From: Desulfobacterales bacterium
Lineage (GTDB): Bacteria > Desulfobacterota > Desulfobacteria > Desulfobacterales > JADGBH01
Assembly (NCBI GenBank): GCA_015231595.1
Contig: JADGBH010000017.1
Coordinates: 1 to 64,000, forward strand
Length of the DNA: 64,000 nt
Direction: 5' to 3'
The translations under genes and the position numbers were made by a program. Within the stretch, counting starts at the first letter, position 1. Each line of letters opens with the position of its first letter. Below the pieces are notes generated by a model. That model had not been told where the DNA came from. It saw only the letters and a program-made list of their open reading frames with translations, and did not search any database. Of the stretch, positions 1-7,629 are shown in pieces.

Positions 1-125
1 TCGCACGCTTAATTCGATTCAACGGAGATAAAGACTGCGGATGTTGTAGCCCCTCAGCGAGAGCCGCAGAGGTATCTCCGATATTGTCGTTAGAACCCCC
101 TGCCTTTAGGCATGGGGAGAGTCAG
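1..125 (+). mobile_element. Right end of an IS200/IS605-type (TnpB/IS1341-like) element, cut by window edge
   Basis: This stretch is visibly more GC-rich than the neighbouring DNA. It ends in a hairpin, CCCCTGCC-TTTA-GGCA(T)GGGG at 97-117, with one bulged T, followed by GGAGAGTCAG. IS200/IS605-family right ends typically carry such a subterminal hairpin with a TTTA-type loop, followed by a GTCAC-like terminus. An upstream stem pairs CTGCGG (35-40) with CCGCAG (64-69). The plus frame from base 3 is open to a stop at 135-137, consistent with the tail of a tnpB gene running through the element end, but no catalytic or zinc-finger TnpB motif lies inside the window. The outer boundary at about 125 is an estimate. 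Confidence 0.55.
30..125 (+). ncRNA. Candidate omega RNA (reRNA) 3' part of a TnpB element
   Basis: In TnpB systems the guide scaffold RNA overlaps the 3' end of tnpB and the element's right end, and the guide is read from the flanking DNA. The two stems here (35-40 with 64-69, and the terminal hairpin at 97-117) sit where that scaffold is expected, and the guide would start near base 126. This is inferred from position and structure only; no expression signal is visible and the 5' part lies outside the window. Confidence 0.35.
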
Positions 126-399
126 CAGTATCAATAGTTTTACCAATAGGGACGACTCTTGTAAAAGGCTTTGGAAAAAGGGAAACCATACCTTTGGCGA
201 GATGAGGCCATTCTTTTTCCATATATTCTTTCCAAAGGTCGAAAAACTTTTGATCAGCTTCAGGCCAAACTATTGTTCCATCATGAAATTGAATAATATG
301 CGCTGGGCCTCTCCATAAGGTCGTTCCGCCTTTTTCACTTTTAAATGCTAATCCTTTTCTAAATAGGTCTTTCATGGGAATTTCTACTTTATCTTTCAT
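106..399 (-). pseudogene. Small protein of unknown function, 3' end apparently replaced by the IS end
   Basis: A 97-residue minus-strand frame with a plausible composition (hydrophilic start, aromatic-rich middle with WRGP and WPEADQ). I do not recognise a family. Its last residues (about ADSPHA) and its stop codon are read from the terminal hairpin of the adjacent IS200/IS605-type end, so the native C-terminus was probably lost when the element inserted. The shine-dalgarno region before the ATG at 399 is weak, and an in-frame ATG at 375 is an alternative start. Whether the stub is expressed cannot be seen. Confidence 0.45.
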
Positions 400-512
400 T
401 AATTTAAAGCATTAAAATTTTGTTAAGTAATTGTTAAATTTTTCGAAATATAACAGGATTTTATAATTGGTCAAAGAAAAAAATAAAAAAAGTATTTTTT
501 TTACGATTTCAC

Positions 513-540
513 TTGAATATTTATGAAAAAAGTTTATATT
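513..540 (+). promoter_or_regulatory. Candidate sigma-70-type promoter for kamA
   Basis: TTGAAT (513-518), a 16-base spacer and TATATT (535-540) lie about 90 bases before the kamA start in an otherwise gene-free, very AT-rich stretch (400-628). The match is fair, but AT-rich DNA gives many chance hits. Confidence 0.35.
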
Positions 541-628
541 GCGTCAGCCTTGATTATATAAAAATCTTGGTTAAGGGCATTAATAAAAAAATAACTAAAA
601 ACATCTTAACTTTTTTAAGGAGAGACAA

Positions 629-1948
629 ATGGACACAGAGTCTACAAGCACCTGTCCTACTGAGGAGGCGGTGTCAGACAACGATGAAAAACCTCCGGGT
701 CCTGAGACCCAACTGTATTTTTCCCCATCAATCATACCCCTTTTTAATCAAAAGGGTGCTACCGTAAGTTCTTTAACAAATCTTAAATCTTCGAGATTGA
801 CCAAAAATTTTCGTAAAAAGTTTTATCCAAATGTGTCTTTGATCAAATGGAACGACTGGCACTGGCAGGTCGGAAATCGAATCCAAAAAATTGAGCAGCT
901 TGAAAAGATGTTAAGTCTTTCTAGTGATGAAAAAAATGGTTTGGAAGCATTATCCAATGGTTTGCCTGTAGGAATTACTCCTTATTACATGAGTCTTCTT
1001 AGCCCTGAAGATTCAAGCCATGCATTAAGGAGAACAGTTATTCCAACATTTGCAGAGTTTTTAAAAATGCCTGAAGAAGACGATGATCCTCTTGGAGAAG
1101 ATAGTCAAAGTCCTGTTTGCGGCTTAGTGCATCGATATCCAGATAGAGTCCTTTTTCTTTTAACTGATTTTTGCTCAACTTATTGCAGGTATTGCACAAG
1201 GTCAAGAGTTGTAGGTCATGGCAAAATTCTTCCCCAAAAAAATAGATTGCAAAAGGCGATTGATTATATTGCTAAAACTCAATCTATTCGAGATGTGCTT
1301 CTTTCTGGCGGAGATCCTTTTACTTTAAGTGATGAAAGGTTGAACTGGATTTTAACAATGCTTAGGAATATTCCCCATGTTGAAATCATTCGTATTGGAA
1401 CTAAAGTTCCAGCAGTTCTTCCCCAAAGGATTACGCCGAATCTTGTCAAAATGTTGAAGAAGCATCATCCATTATTTATTAGCGTTCATTTTACACACCC
1501 AGATGAATGTACCCCTGAAGCATTCCGAGCTACCAAGCTTCTTGCTAATGCAGGTATTCCCCTTGGTTCCCAGACGGTTTTGCTGAAAGGGATTAATGAC
1601 AATGTAGAAACAATGAAGTCACTTATGCATAATCTTTTACGCATGAGAGTTAGACCATATTACTTATATCAATGCGATCCTATTTCAGGTTCAAGTCATT
1701 TTAGAACCAAAGTAGAAAAAGGGCTTGAAGTCATTCACGGTCTTAGAGGATTTACAAGCGGCTACGCTGTTCCGACTTATGTTATAGACGCACCTAAAGG
1801 TGGCGGCAAAATTCCTCTTATGCCTAATTATGTTTTGGGCAGGGATAATGAAGAAGTCGTAATGCAGAATTATGTTGGAGATGTTTATCGTTATCCTGAT
1901 ACTATGACTTTTGATAATTCACCTTCAATGGAAGTTACGTTAAATTAA
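629..1948 (+). CDS. kamA: Lysine 2,3-aminomutase family radical SAM enzyme
   Basis: A 439-residue protein of the KamA family, which moves the alpha-amino group of lysine to the beta carbon using a [4Fe-4S] cluster, S-adenosylmethionine and PLP. The radical SAM motif is CSTYCRYC, with C182, C186 and C189. Downstream SGGDPF, the HFRT segment and the PLP-lysine motif APKGGGKIPLMPNYV are all present. Two aspartates that hold the lysine side-chain amine in the clostridial enzyme appear conserved (in YQCD and in VIDAP), which argues for lysine rather than glutamate as substrate. An extra acidic N-terminus of about 60 residues precedes the usual core. The ATG follows AAGGAGAG. The stop overlaps the next start as TAATG, so the two are translationally coupled. 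The usual partner for N-acetyl-beta-lysine synthesis, AblB, is not seen here. Confidence 0.88.
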   Translation: MDTESTSTCPTEEAVSDNDEKPPGPETQLYFSPSIIPLFNQKGATVSSLTNLKSSRLTKNFRKKFYPNVSLIKWNDWHWQVGNRIQKIEQLEKMLSLSSDEKNGLEALSNGLPVGITPYYMSLLSPEDSSHALRRTVIPTFAEFLKMPEEDDDPLGEDSQSPVCGLVHRYPDRVLFLLTDFCSTYCRYCTRSRVVGHGKILPQKNRLQKAIDYIAKTQSIRDVLLSGGDPFTLSDERLNWILTMLRNIPHVEIIRIGTKVPAVLPQRITPNLVKMLKKHHPLFISVHFTHPDECTPEAFRATKLLANAGIPLGSQTVLLKGINDNVETMKSLMHNLLRMRVRPYYLYQCDPISGSSHFRTKVEKGLEVIHGLRGFTSGYAVPTYVIDAPKGGGKIPLMPNYVLGRDNEEVVMQNYVGDVYRYPDTMTFDNSPSMEVTLN

Positions 1949-2946
1949 TGATTATTGCGATTGTCCACAATACTGTTTCTGAAAGTAGTTCTATAGACGA
2001 AAAAGATGTTCTTGACCAGGTTAAGGCCGTATCTTCGGCCTTAACGGAACTTGGGCATACGTATTTTACCCTTGATTGTTCTTTAAATCTTGAAAAAATA
2101 GCGGAGGCCTTAAATAAAAAAAAGCCTGATATTGTCTTTAACTTGGTTGAGTCCATTAACGGTGAAGGTCGTTTAATTCATTTATTTCCAAGCGTTCTCG
2201 ATTCTTTGAAAATTCCATATACAGGATCCTATACAGAAGCTGTTTTTATTACGTCAAATAAAATTCTTGCTAAAGAAAAAATGGCTTCTGAAAATATTCC
2301 GACTCCTTTATGGATAAATTCAGTTTTTCACCCCCATTATAACCTTCCTCCATCAAGGTGGAAGGGACTGGAAAAATTGAAAAAAGTCCGTTGGATTATA
2401 AAAAGTGTATGGGAACATGCATCAATTGGTATTGATGATGAAAGCATTATTGATAATGATGATATTTCTATAATTCAAAAAATTATACATAAAAAGGCAA
2501 AAAAATATGGAAAAGATTTTTTTGCCGAAGCTTATATTGAAGGCCGCGAATTTAACATATCATTATTAGAAACCAATAATGGTTTACAAATTCTTCCCAT
2601 TGCCGAAATTATTTTTGAAGGTTATGAAGCGAATAAGGCTAAAATTGTTGATTATAAAGCCAAATGGGATGAACAATCTTTTGAATATGTTAACACAAAA
2701 AGGTGTTTCAATACTATAGCTCAAGATGCTCCTATTTTTTCCGTGCTTTCTGATATTTGTAAAAAATGTTGGTCCGTTTTCGGATTAAAGGGATATGCAA
2801 GGATAGATTTACGTTTAGACGAAAATAATCAACCTTTTGTCCTCGAAGTAAATACAAATCCTTGTCTTTCACCTGACGCTGGTTTTTCTGCTGCGTTAGA
2901 AGAATCTGGCATTCCTTTTTATAAAGCTATTTCTTTTATTATTTAA
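1948..2946 (+). CDS. ATP-grasp ligase related to D-alanine-D-alanine ligase
   Basis: A 332-residue protein with the D-Ala-D-Ala ligase layout. The N-terminal domain carries VFNLVE. The ATP-grasp core includes EAYIEGREFNISLL, and the C-terminal metal-binding loop has ARIDLRLDENNQPFVLEVNTNPC. These enzymes join an amino-acid carboxylate to an amine through an acyl phosphate. It overlaps the stop of kamA by one base (TAATG), so the two products should be made together and probably act in one pathway. A beta-lysine-containing dipeptide or amide is a reasonable guess but not shown by sequence. It lacks the context of a cell-wall ddl gene (no mur genes nearby), so I do not assign a peptidoglycan role. 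Confidence 0.8.
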   Translation: MIIAIVHNTVSESSSIDEKDVLDQVKAVSSALTELGHTYFTLDCSLNLEKIAEALNKKKPDIVFNLVESINGEGRLIHLFPSVLDSLKIPYTGSYTEAVFITSNKILAKEKMASENIPTPLWINSVFHPHYNLPPSRWKGLEKLKKVRWIIKSVWEHASIGIDDESIIDNDDISIIQKIIHKKAKKYGKDFFAEAYIEGREFNISLLETNNGLQILPIAEIIFEGYEANKAKIVDYKAKWDEQSFEYVNTKRCFNTIAQDAPIFSVLSDICKKCWSVFGLKGYARIDLRLDENNQPFVLEVNTNPCLSPDAGFSAALEESGIPFYKAISFII

Positions 2947-2950
2947 GGCT

Positions 2951-2968
2951 TAACCCAATATTGGGTTA
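2951..2968. repeat. Perfect 18-bp palindrome
   Basis: TAACCCAATATTGGGTTA reads identically on both strands with no loop. It sits five bases after the ATP-grasp ligase stop and about 60 bases before the next gene. With no spacer it suits a dimeric regulator operator at least as well as a terminator, and no U-tract follows. Confidence 0.5.
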
Positions 2969-3027
2969 ATATTAAAGAATTAAATTGATTTTATTTATAT
3001 AACAATAATTAAAAAAGGGTTAAAAAA

Positions 3028-3375
3028 ATGAAGCTTAAAAGCTATTTAAAAATGTTTTATTCGGTTATATTTGTTTTTTTATTTATGTGTTTTATTAATA
3101 TGAATTATGCTCAGGCGGATGCAGATTCATTCAAAGTTAAGAACAATAGCGGCAAAAAAATAAGCAAACTTTATATTTCACATGATGATAAAACATGGAC
3201 TTTTGACATTGGAGACGGTATTGATAACGGTGAAACAATAACATTGCAATGGGCTGAATGGACTGATGAACTTCCTTGCAAACTCGAAATTATGTGTGAT
3301 TTTGCAGATGAATCAGAGTCTGATGAAGTAGAATTTGACTTCTGCGAAAAAGGATTGACTCTCATTTTTGAGTAA
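3028..3375 (+). CDS. Small secreted protein of unknown function
   Basis: A 115-residue protein. Residues 1-31 form a signal peptide (basic start, hydrophobic core with VIFVFLFMCF, likely cut after YAQA). The mature part is acidic and short, with a segment of the type F.VKNNSGKKISKLYIS and later paired cysteines in LPCKLEIMC. It resembles small exported proteins with a conserved 'NNSGK.I..LY.S' stretch found in several bacteria, whose function is unknown. It is preceded by AAAAAAGGG before the ATG and converges on the polysaccharide deacetylase gene. I assign no function. Confidence 0.65.
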   Translation: MKLKSYLKMFYSVIFVFLFMCFINMNYAQADADSFKVKNNSGKKISKLYISHDDKTWTFDIGDGIDNGETITLQWAEWTDELPCKLEIMCDFADESESDEVEFDFCEKGLTLIFE

Positions 3376-3404
3376 AAGACAGCTACCCTAATTTTTTAGA
3401 TTTG

Positions 3405-3443
3405 AATTGGATGTAAATCAATATCAAGGATTTACATCCAGTT
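3405..3443. terminator. Stem-loop between convergent genes
   Basis: GGATGTAAATC (3409-3419) pairs with GATTTACATCC (3429-3439) around a 9-base loop, and the stem extends by about four weaker pairs outward. It lies between a plus-strand and a minus-strand gene end, which suits a two-way terminator, although the U-tract on either side is poor. Confidence 0.5.
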
Positions 3444-3520
3444 GAATTTCTTGGTTGTTTTCATAATTTAATTCTACATAGAAAAATAATCAAATACTAC
3501 ATTGGGTTTTCTACCTTGTC

Positions 3521-4552
3521 CTATTTATGGGCGTACTCTGAATTTACTACTTTGACTAATTCCGAAGGGCATACAAATTCTACTTCTTTTTTCATTAAAG
3601 GCAGAGTTTCCTTTAAAACTTCATAGGTTAAATGATGTGGGTGGCCTATGGCTACAGCCTTTTTTTTCTTTTTTGCGGTTTGAATCAATTGATTTACTTG
3701 ATTGCGTATAAAATTATAGGAAACTTCGTGGTCAAGAAATATGTCTCTTTTTGCAAATTTGATCTGCAAAAGACGTGCTGAAGCCTTACAAACAGTATTT
3801 TTTGTTGTTCGGCTATCGATAAAATAAAGATCTCTTTTTTTTAGGATTGAAAAAATTTGATAGATTTGATTAGAGACTGTGGTCATTTTTGATCCCATAT
3901 GATTATTTACACCTTTTATAGATGGCACCGAATCAATATCTTTATTTAACTGTTCAAGTATTTCATCAGGAGACATGGATGTTAAAAGCGCATCTTTACC
4001 TGGATTAACCATTGGATATTCAATTGGTTCCATTGGCAAGTGCAGCATAACTTCATAACCTTGATTTGTTGCTAATAAAGCAATTTGTTTTCGTAAGGGA
4101 CCATGGGGAAATATAGAAAAGGTAATTGCGATTTTTAAATCTATAAATTTTTGGGCTATTTCATAATCATAACCCATATCATCAATAATTATTGCAACTT
4201 TTGGCAAATGTTTATTTGTATTTATAACAGGTTTTCTACTTTTTAAAAGCTCCTTCTCGCTAAAAAATTCTGATATTTTTGAATTATTGTAATTTTGTTT
4301 AGCATTTTCGTTATTAAGGTTATTAGGCGGATTATTTTTTTTAGTAACAGGAAGAATAGTTGTTTTTGTAGTGTTAGAGTTTTCAATAGAATTTAAAGAA
4401 TAGTGCTTAATTAAGAAAGCAAATATGCCCGTAAATAAAATAATAAAAGATATATAAACAAAATTTTTAACAGATGGTTTTATGCGTTTAATATTTTGTT
4501 TGAGATGTCGTTTGTTTAAAATTTTGGAGCCTGAAGAATTTTTTTTATTCAT
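3521..4552 (-). CDS. Divergent polysaccharide deacetylase family protein (YibQ-like)
   Basis: A 343-residue protein. A basic cytoplasmic start is followed by one membrane helix at about 31-50 and a low-complexity Asn/Lys linker to about 115. The divergent polysaccharide deacetylase domain then runs from about 117 to the end. The motifs are AIIIDDMG (DD at 124-125), FSIFPHG, MLHLPMEP, NNHMGSKMT and the C-terminal AIGHPH. The topology places the domain in the periplasm. Family members are thought to act on sugar polymers at the envelope, but substrates are mostly unproven. The gene is last in a minus-strand run after the siroheme decarboxylase gene, with a 43-base gap, so it may be read with it. 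Confidence 0.85.
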   Translation of the reverse strand: MNKKNSSGSKILNKRHLKQNIKRIKPSVKNFVYISFIILFTGIFAFLIKHYSLNSIENSNTTKTTILPVTKKNNPPNNLNNENAKQNYNNSKISEFFSEKELLKSRKPVINTNKHLPKVAIIIDDMGYDYEIAQKFIDLKIAITFSIFPHGPLRKQIALLATNQGYEVMLHLPMEPIEYPMVNPGKDALLTSMSPDEILEQLNKDIDSVPSIKGVNNHMGSKMTTVSNQIYQIFSILKKRDLYFIDSRTTKNTVCKASARLLQIKFAKRDIFLDHEVSYNFIRNQVNQLIQTAKKKKKAVAIGHPHHLTYEVLKETLPLMKKEVEFVCPSELVKVVNSEYAHK

Positions 4553-4595
4553 ATTTTTATCATTTTCAGGTTGATATAGTTCTTAAAAGCTATTT

Positions 4596-5051
4596 TTATA
4601 TATCAAATTGAGCCCTTACTTTATAGACATTTATAGCAGGAAGATTAAGTATAGATTCAATTCCTGTTTCTTCAGATATTTTTTTTAAATTTTCTGCTAT
4701 TTCTTCTTCCGATTTTGCAATAAAAGTAAACCAAACATTGTACTCATGGTCTCGAAGATAATTATGCGTTACGCCTTCGTAACTATTTACTGTTTTGGAA
4801 AATTCTGAAATATTATTTACAGGTACTTTCGCCGCGCAAAGTGTGCTAACAAAACCTAATTTTTCAGGAACAAAATTAGCTCCAATTCTTCTTATGATAC
4901 CTTTTTCTTTTAAGTTTTTTATTTTTTCAATTACAAGCTTTTCTGAAAGACCTAATTCTTTTGCAATGGAAAGATAAGGTCGTTCAGTAATAGGAAAAGC
5001 TGATTGTATTCGATTTAAAATTTTTTTGTCTATATCATCAAATTTAAACAT
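4596..5051 (-). CDS. ahbB: Lrp/AsnC-like siroheme decarboxylase subunit (AhbB-like)
   Basis: A 151-residue protein with an N-terminal winged-helix segment (residues 1-55, DDIDKKILNRIQ) and an AsnC-type C-terminal domain. The segment HNYLRDHEYNVWFTF (H96, R100, H102) matches the HNY.R...YN.WFT signature of the AhbA/AhbB and NirD/L/G/H families. In sulfate reducers these decarboxylate siroheme to didecarboxysiroheme on the way to haem. Such proteins were long annotated as regulators; a true regulator role cannot be excluded from sequence. The partner subunit is not adjacent. Assignment to B rather than A rests on overall resemblance and is moderate. The start has TTAGGAG upstream. Confidence 0.7.
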   Translation of the reverse strand: MFKFDDIDKKILNRIQSAFPITERPYLSIAKELGLSEKLVIEKIKNLKEKGIIRRIGANFVPEKLGFVSTLCAAKVPVNNISEFSKTVNSYEGVTHNYLRDHEYNVWFTFIAKSEEEIAENLKKISEETGIESILNLPAINVYKVRAQFDI

Positions 5052-5077
5052 AGTTAACTTATACTCCTAAAAAACAG

Positions 5078-5105
5078 AAAGCCCTGGAATTTTTTCCAGG
5101 GCTTT
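5078..5105 (-). terminator. Rho-independent terminator after dsrC
   Basis: On the minus strand AAAGCCCTGG pairs perfectly with CCAGGGCTTT over an 8-base loop, followed by CTGTTTTTT. It sits 30 bases after the dsrC stop and before the siroheme decarboxylase start, so it should end the dsrC message. Confidence 0.8.
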
Positions 5106-5134
5106 TATCTCTTAATCTAATTAGAAATAGTATA

Positions 5135-5452
5135 TTATACACATCCTGTTGGTTTTGGAAGACCAGCCATCTTACATGCTCCTTTACCAGGACCTGATGG
5201 AAATAATTCGTAAATTTCTTTTAGTTTAAAACCTGTTAACTTTGAAAGAACACGAACCATTGGAGCAATACCATTCTTTTTATAGTAATCTTGTAAAATA
5301 TTTACAACTTTCCAATGATCTGCTGTAAGTTCTTCAATTCCTTCCTGCTGTTTTACATATTGTACCCATTCAGGACTATATGTATCAAAGGACTCAATAA
5401 AACCATCTTCATCAACTACAAACTTTTTTCCTTGAAATTCTACTTCTGCCAT
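5135..5452 (-). CDS. dsrC: DsrC/TusE family sulfur carrier, DsrC type
   Basis: A 105-residue protein with the C-terminal arm KGACKMAGLPKPTGCV. It keeps both redox cysteines, C93 and the penultimate C104, eleven residues apart, which is the hallmark of true DsrC as opposed to TusE. DsrC receives sulfur from sulfite on DsrAB as a trisulfide and hands electrons on through its disulfide, linking sulfite reduction to the DsrMKJOP membrane complex. A strong AAAGGAGGC ribosome binding site precedes the ATG. It has its own candidate promoter and a strong terminator, so it is probably a highly expressed single-gene unit. The adjacent flx genes are functionally related electron-transfer genes; dsrAB is not in this window. 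Confidence 0.95.
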   Translation of the reverse strand: MAEVEFQGKKFVVDEDGFIESFDTYSPEWVQYVKQQEGIEELTADHWKVVNILQDYYKKNGIAPMVRVLSKLTGFKLKEIYELFPSGPGKGACKMAGLPKPTGCV

Positions 5453-5528
5453 TAAAAAAAGCCTCCTTTTAAAATTTAATATAAATATACCTTATGCACA
5501 AGGTGTTAAACAATGTATTAAAGAGGTC

Positions 5529-5557
5529 GTTTTAGCTTAACGATGTTCTCTTGTCAA
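5529..5557 (-). promoter_or_regulatory. dsrC: Candidate promoter of dsrC
   Basis: On the minus strand TTGACA (5557-5552), a 17-base spacer and TAAAAC (5534-5529) precede dsrC by about 75 bases. The -35 box is a perfect consensus; the -10 box matches 4 of 6. Confidence 0.45.
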
Positions 5558-5597
5558 TATGAAATCTTAATTAAAATAAATTATATATATAAAAAAA

Positions 5598-6446
5598 TTA
5601 ATATTCTCTTGGCATTTTATTAAGCTGATCAAGCGTAAATACAGGCCCATCTTTACAAACAAATTCCTTTCCAATATTACATCTTCCACACATACCTATT
5701 CCACATTTCATACGATTTTCAAGAGACATTATTATATGATCATGAGCATATCCAAGTTTATCAAGAACGGGCTGAGTAAATTTAATCATTATAGGAGGAC
5801 CGCATACAATAGCATAAGTGTCTTTATCTGCTGGAGGTGCTTTTTTTTCTGTAATAGTTGGCACAAACCCTACATTATATTTCCAATTAGGATCATTATT
5901 AGCAGAATCAACGGTTATGTGCATATTGATGTCGTCCCTTGCTTCCCATGCTTTTAATTCATCTGAATAAAGAAGCATACCAGGAGTCCTTGCCCCATAA
6001 ATGACATTTATATCTTTAAATTTAGAACGATTGTCTGGGTGAAGCATATAAACAATTGATGATCGTAAAGTAGTAAATGCGAAACCTCCACCAATTATTA
6101 CAATATTTTTTCCTTCAAGAATATCCCACGGATACCAGTTTCCAAGAGGCCCTCTTATTCCCATCACATCTCCAACATTCATTGCATGGAGATGGCTAGT
6201 AACAAGACCTGCTTTAAAAACAGTAAATTTAACAAATCCTTTTTCTGTAGGTGATGATGCAATTCCTATAGGTATTTCACCTTTTCCTGCAATAGATAAT
6301 TCACCGAACTGGCCTGCTCTATAGGAAAATTTTTCTTCATCTTCAGGGTTTAGAAAAACGAATTTAAATGTTTTAAGACTTTTATCTTCAGTTTCAACTT
6401 TTATATCATCAATGCGAACTGGATACGGCAATAACGGATTTTTCAC
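5598..6446 (-). CDS. flxA: FlxA-like FAD/NAD(P)-binding oxidoreductase subunit
   Basis: A 282-residue protein of the ferredoxin-NADP reductase superfamily, close to anaerobic sulfite reductase subunit B and to FlxA. The flavin-binding part covers about 1-105 (RAGQF at 43-47, GIASSP at 61-66). The nucleotide-binding part starts at IVIIGGGFAF, with a CGPP motif at about 215-218. The C-terminal iron-sulfur motif has C248, C253, C256 and C264. In Desulfovibrio, FlxABCD oxidises NADH and works with HdrABC in flavin-based electron bifurcation. It is the last gene of a D-C-B-A transcription unit. Anaerobic sulfite reductase B is the alternative reading, but no asrC gene follows. Confidence 0.8.
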   Translation of the reverse strand: MKNPLLPYPVRIDDIKVETEDKSLKTFKFVFLNPEDEEKFSYRAGQFGELSIAGKGEIPIGIASSPTEKGFVKFTVFKAGLVTSHLHAMNVGDVMGIRGPLGNWYPWDILEGKNIVIIGGGFAFTTLRSSIVYMLHPDNRSKFKDINVIYGARTPGMLLYSDELKAWEARDDINMHITVDSANNDPNWKYNVGFVPTITEKKAPPADKDTYAIVCGPPIMIKFTQPVLDKLGYAHDHIIMSLENRMKCGIGMCGRCNIGKEFVCKDGPVFTLDQLNKMPREY

Positions 6447-6468
6447 TGTTTACCCCCTTTCCTTCCAA

Positions 6469-7548
6469 CTAAGCTGCAGGTTCATAGGAATTCATGATGT
6501 TACATATCTTGCGTATATCAATGTTTACAGGGCATAAACGAATACATCGCCCACATCCTACACATTGAATGCCATTATCATATTTATCAACATAATATTT
6601 CAGCTTATGCATAAACCTCTGCCTGAATCTTTGAACTTTTGTGCTTCTTGGGTTATGTCCAGAACCGTGCAAAGTAAATAATGGATACATACAACTATCC
6701 CATTGTTTGAAACGCACACCTGAATCCCCATAGTTTTCATCTTGAATATCAAAACACCAGCAAGTTGGGCATACATAAGTGCAAGTACCACAATTTATGC
6801 ATGCAAAACATTCATCGTCCCAAAAATTTGCAGAATGCAAATCAAGCAAAATTTTGTCTTTTAATTTATCGGTTTCTACAAAAGAATTAATTTTTTCTTC
6901 TGCCTGTTTTTTTAGAGTATTTATATTTGCTGTAAGCTCATCAGCATTTGAATTGGCAGATAATTCAGCCTTATTCAGAAACTCTTCACCTTTATTTGTA
7001 AGTGCTTTTATAATATATCCATCGTCTGTATTAACAATGAGAGCATCAAGACCTTCTTCATTAAAAGGACCGCATCCTGCAGAAGTGCAAAAACAGCTTG
7101 AGCAAGGCATTCCTTTTTTTGAATCATCAGTATTACTGCAAGCAAGGCCTATAAATGTAATTGAATCGTAAGCTTTAATCCAATATGGATCTTGGTATTC
7201 TTCATTATCAAAATTCGGCCTGACAAGAGTAAAAGCCTTTGCATCACAAGGTCTTATGCCTATAATTGCTTTAGGTGAGTAATCTTTTTGAATTTCTTTT
7301 ACTATATTGCATTCATCTTTTTTATTAGGATCAAGACAATAGCAAAGAATCCCTTCTGATTGAGGGAAAAACATTGATTTTGGTGAAAGGCGAGTGTTTA
7401 AAAAATTAAGATCTGGAGCTTCGCCTTTTTCAAGTTCTTTAAATAGATGGAACTCTTTTGATTTAGACGGGCCAAATACTTTATAAGATTCTTTAATCTT
7501 TTCAATTCCTTCAGCCCAATTTTCCTTATCAATCTTTACAACCTTCAT
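6469..7548 (-). CDS. flxB: FlxB-like 4Fe-4S protein (AsrA family)
   Basis: A 359-residue protein of the AsrA/hydrogenase beta-subunit-like family. The N-terminal half has the RPCDAKAF segment and a cysteine group CSNTDDSKKGMPCSSCFC. The C-terminal third carries two ferredoxin-like clusters, CFACINCGTCTYVCP and CVGCGRCIRLCPV. It should shuttle electrons between the flavoprotein subunit FlxA (22 bases downstream) and FlxC. The family resemblance is to both sulfite reductase subunit A and FlxB; the presence of flxC and flxD homologues upstream favours the Flx reading. Confidence 0.8.
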   Translation of the reverse strand: MKVVKIDKENWAEGIEKIKESYKVFGPSKSKEFHLFKELEKGEAPDLNFLNTRLSPKSMFFPQSEGILCYCLDPNKKDECNIVKEIQKDYSPKAIIGIRPCDAKAFTLVRPNFDNEEYQDPYWIKAYDSITFIGLACSNTDDSKKGMPCSSCFCTSAGCGPFNEEGLDALIVNTDDGYIIKALTNKGEEFLNKAELSANSNADELTANINTLKKQAEEKINSFVETDKLKDKILLDLHSANFWDDECFACINCGTCTYVCPTCWCFDIQDENYGDSGVRFKQWDSCMYPLFTLHGSGHNPRSTKVQRFRQRFMHKLKYYVDKYDNGIQCVGCGRCIRLCPVNIDIRKICNIMNSYEPAA

Positions 7549-7629
7549 ATTCTATATGCCCTTATATCAATTAATTCATAGCCTATTTTAATTAGGACTA
7601 ATTAAGTTCAACTTTAAATTTTTATTTTT

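Noticed and set aside
513-767. 84-residue plus frame over the kamA start
   Set aside because: It is out of frame with kamA, has no ribosome site and has no recognisable sequence.
2951-2968. Palindrome as a rho-independent terminator
   Set aside because: There is no loop and no U-tract; the shape suits an operator better.
5598-7548. Anaerobic sulfite reductase asrA/asrB
   Set aside because: Homology is real, but asrC is missing and MvhD/FlxD and FlxC homologues precede them, so the Flx reading is preferred.
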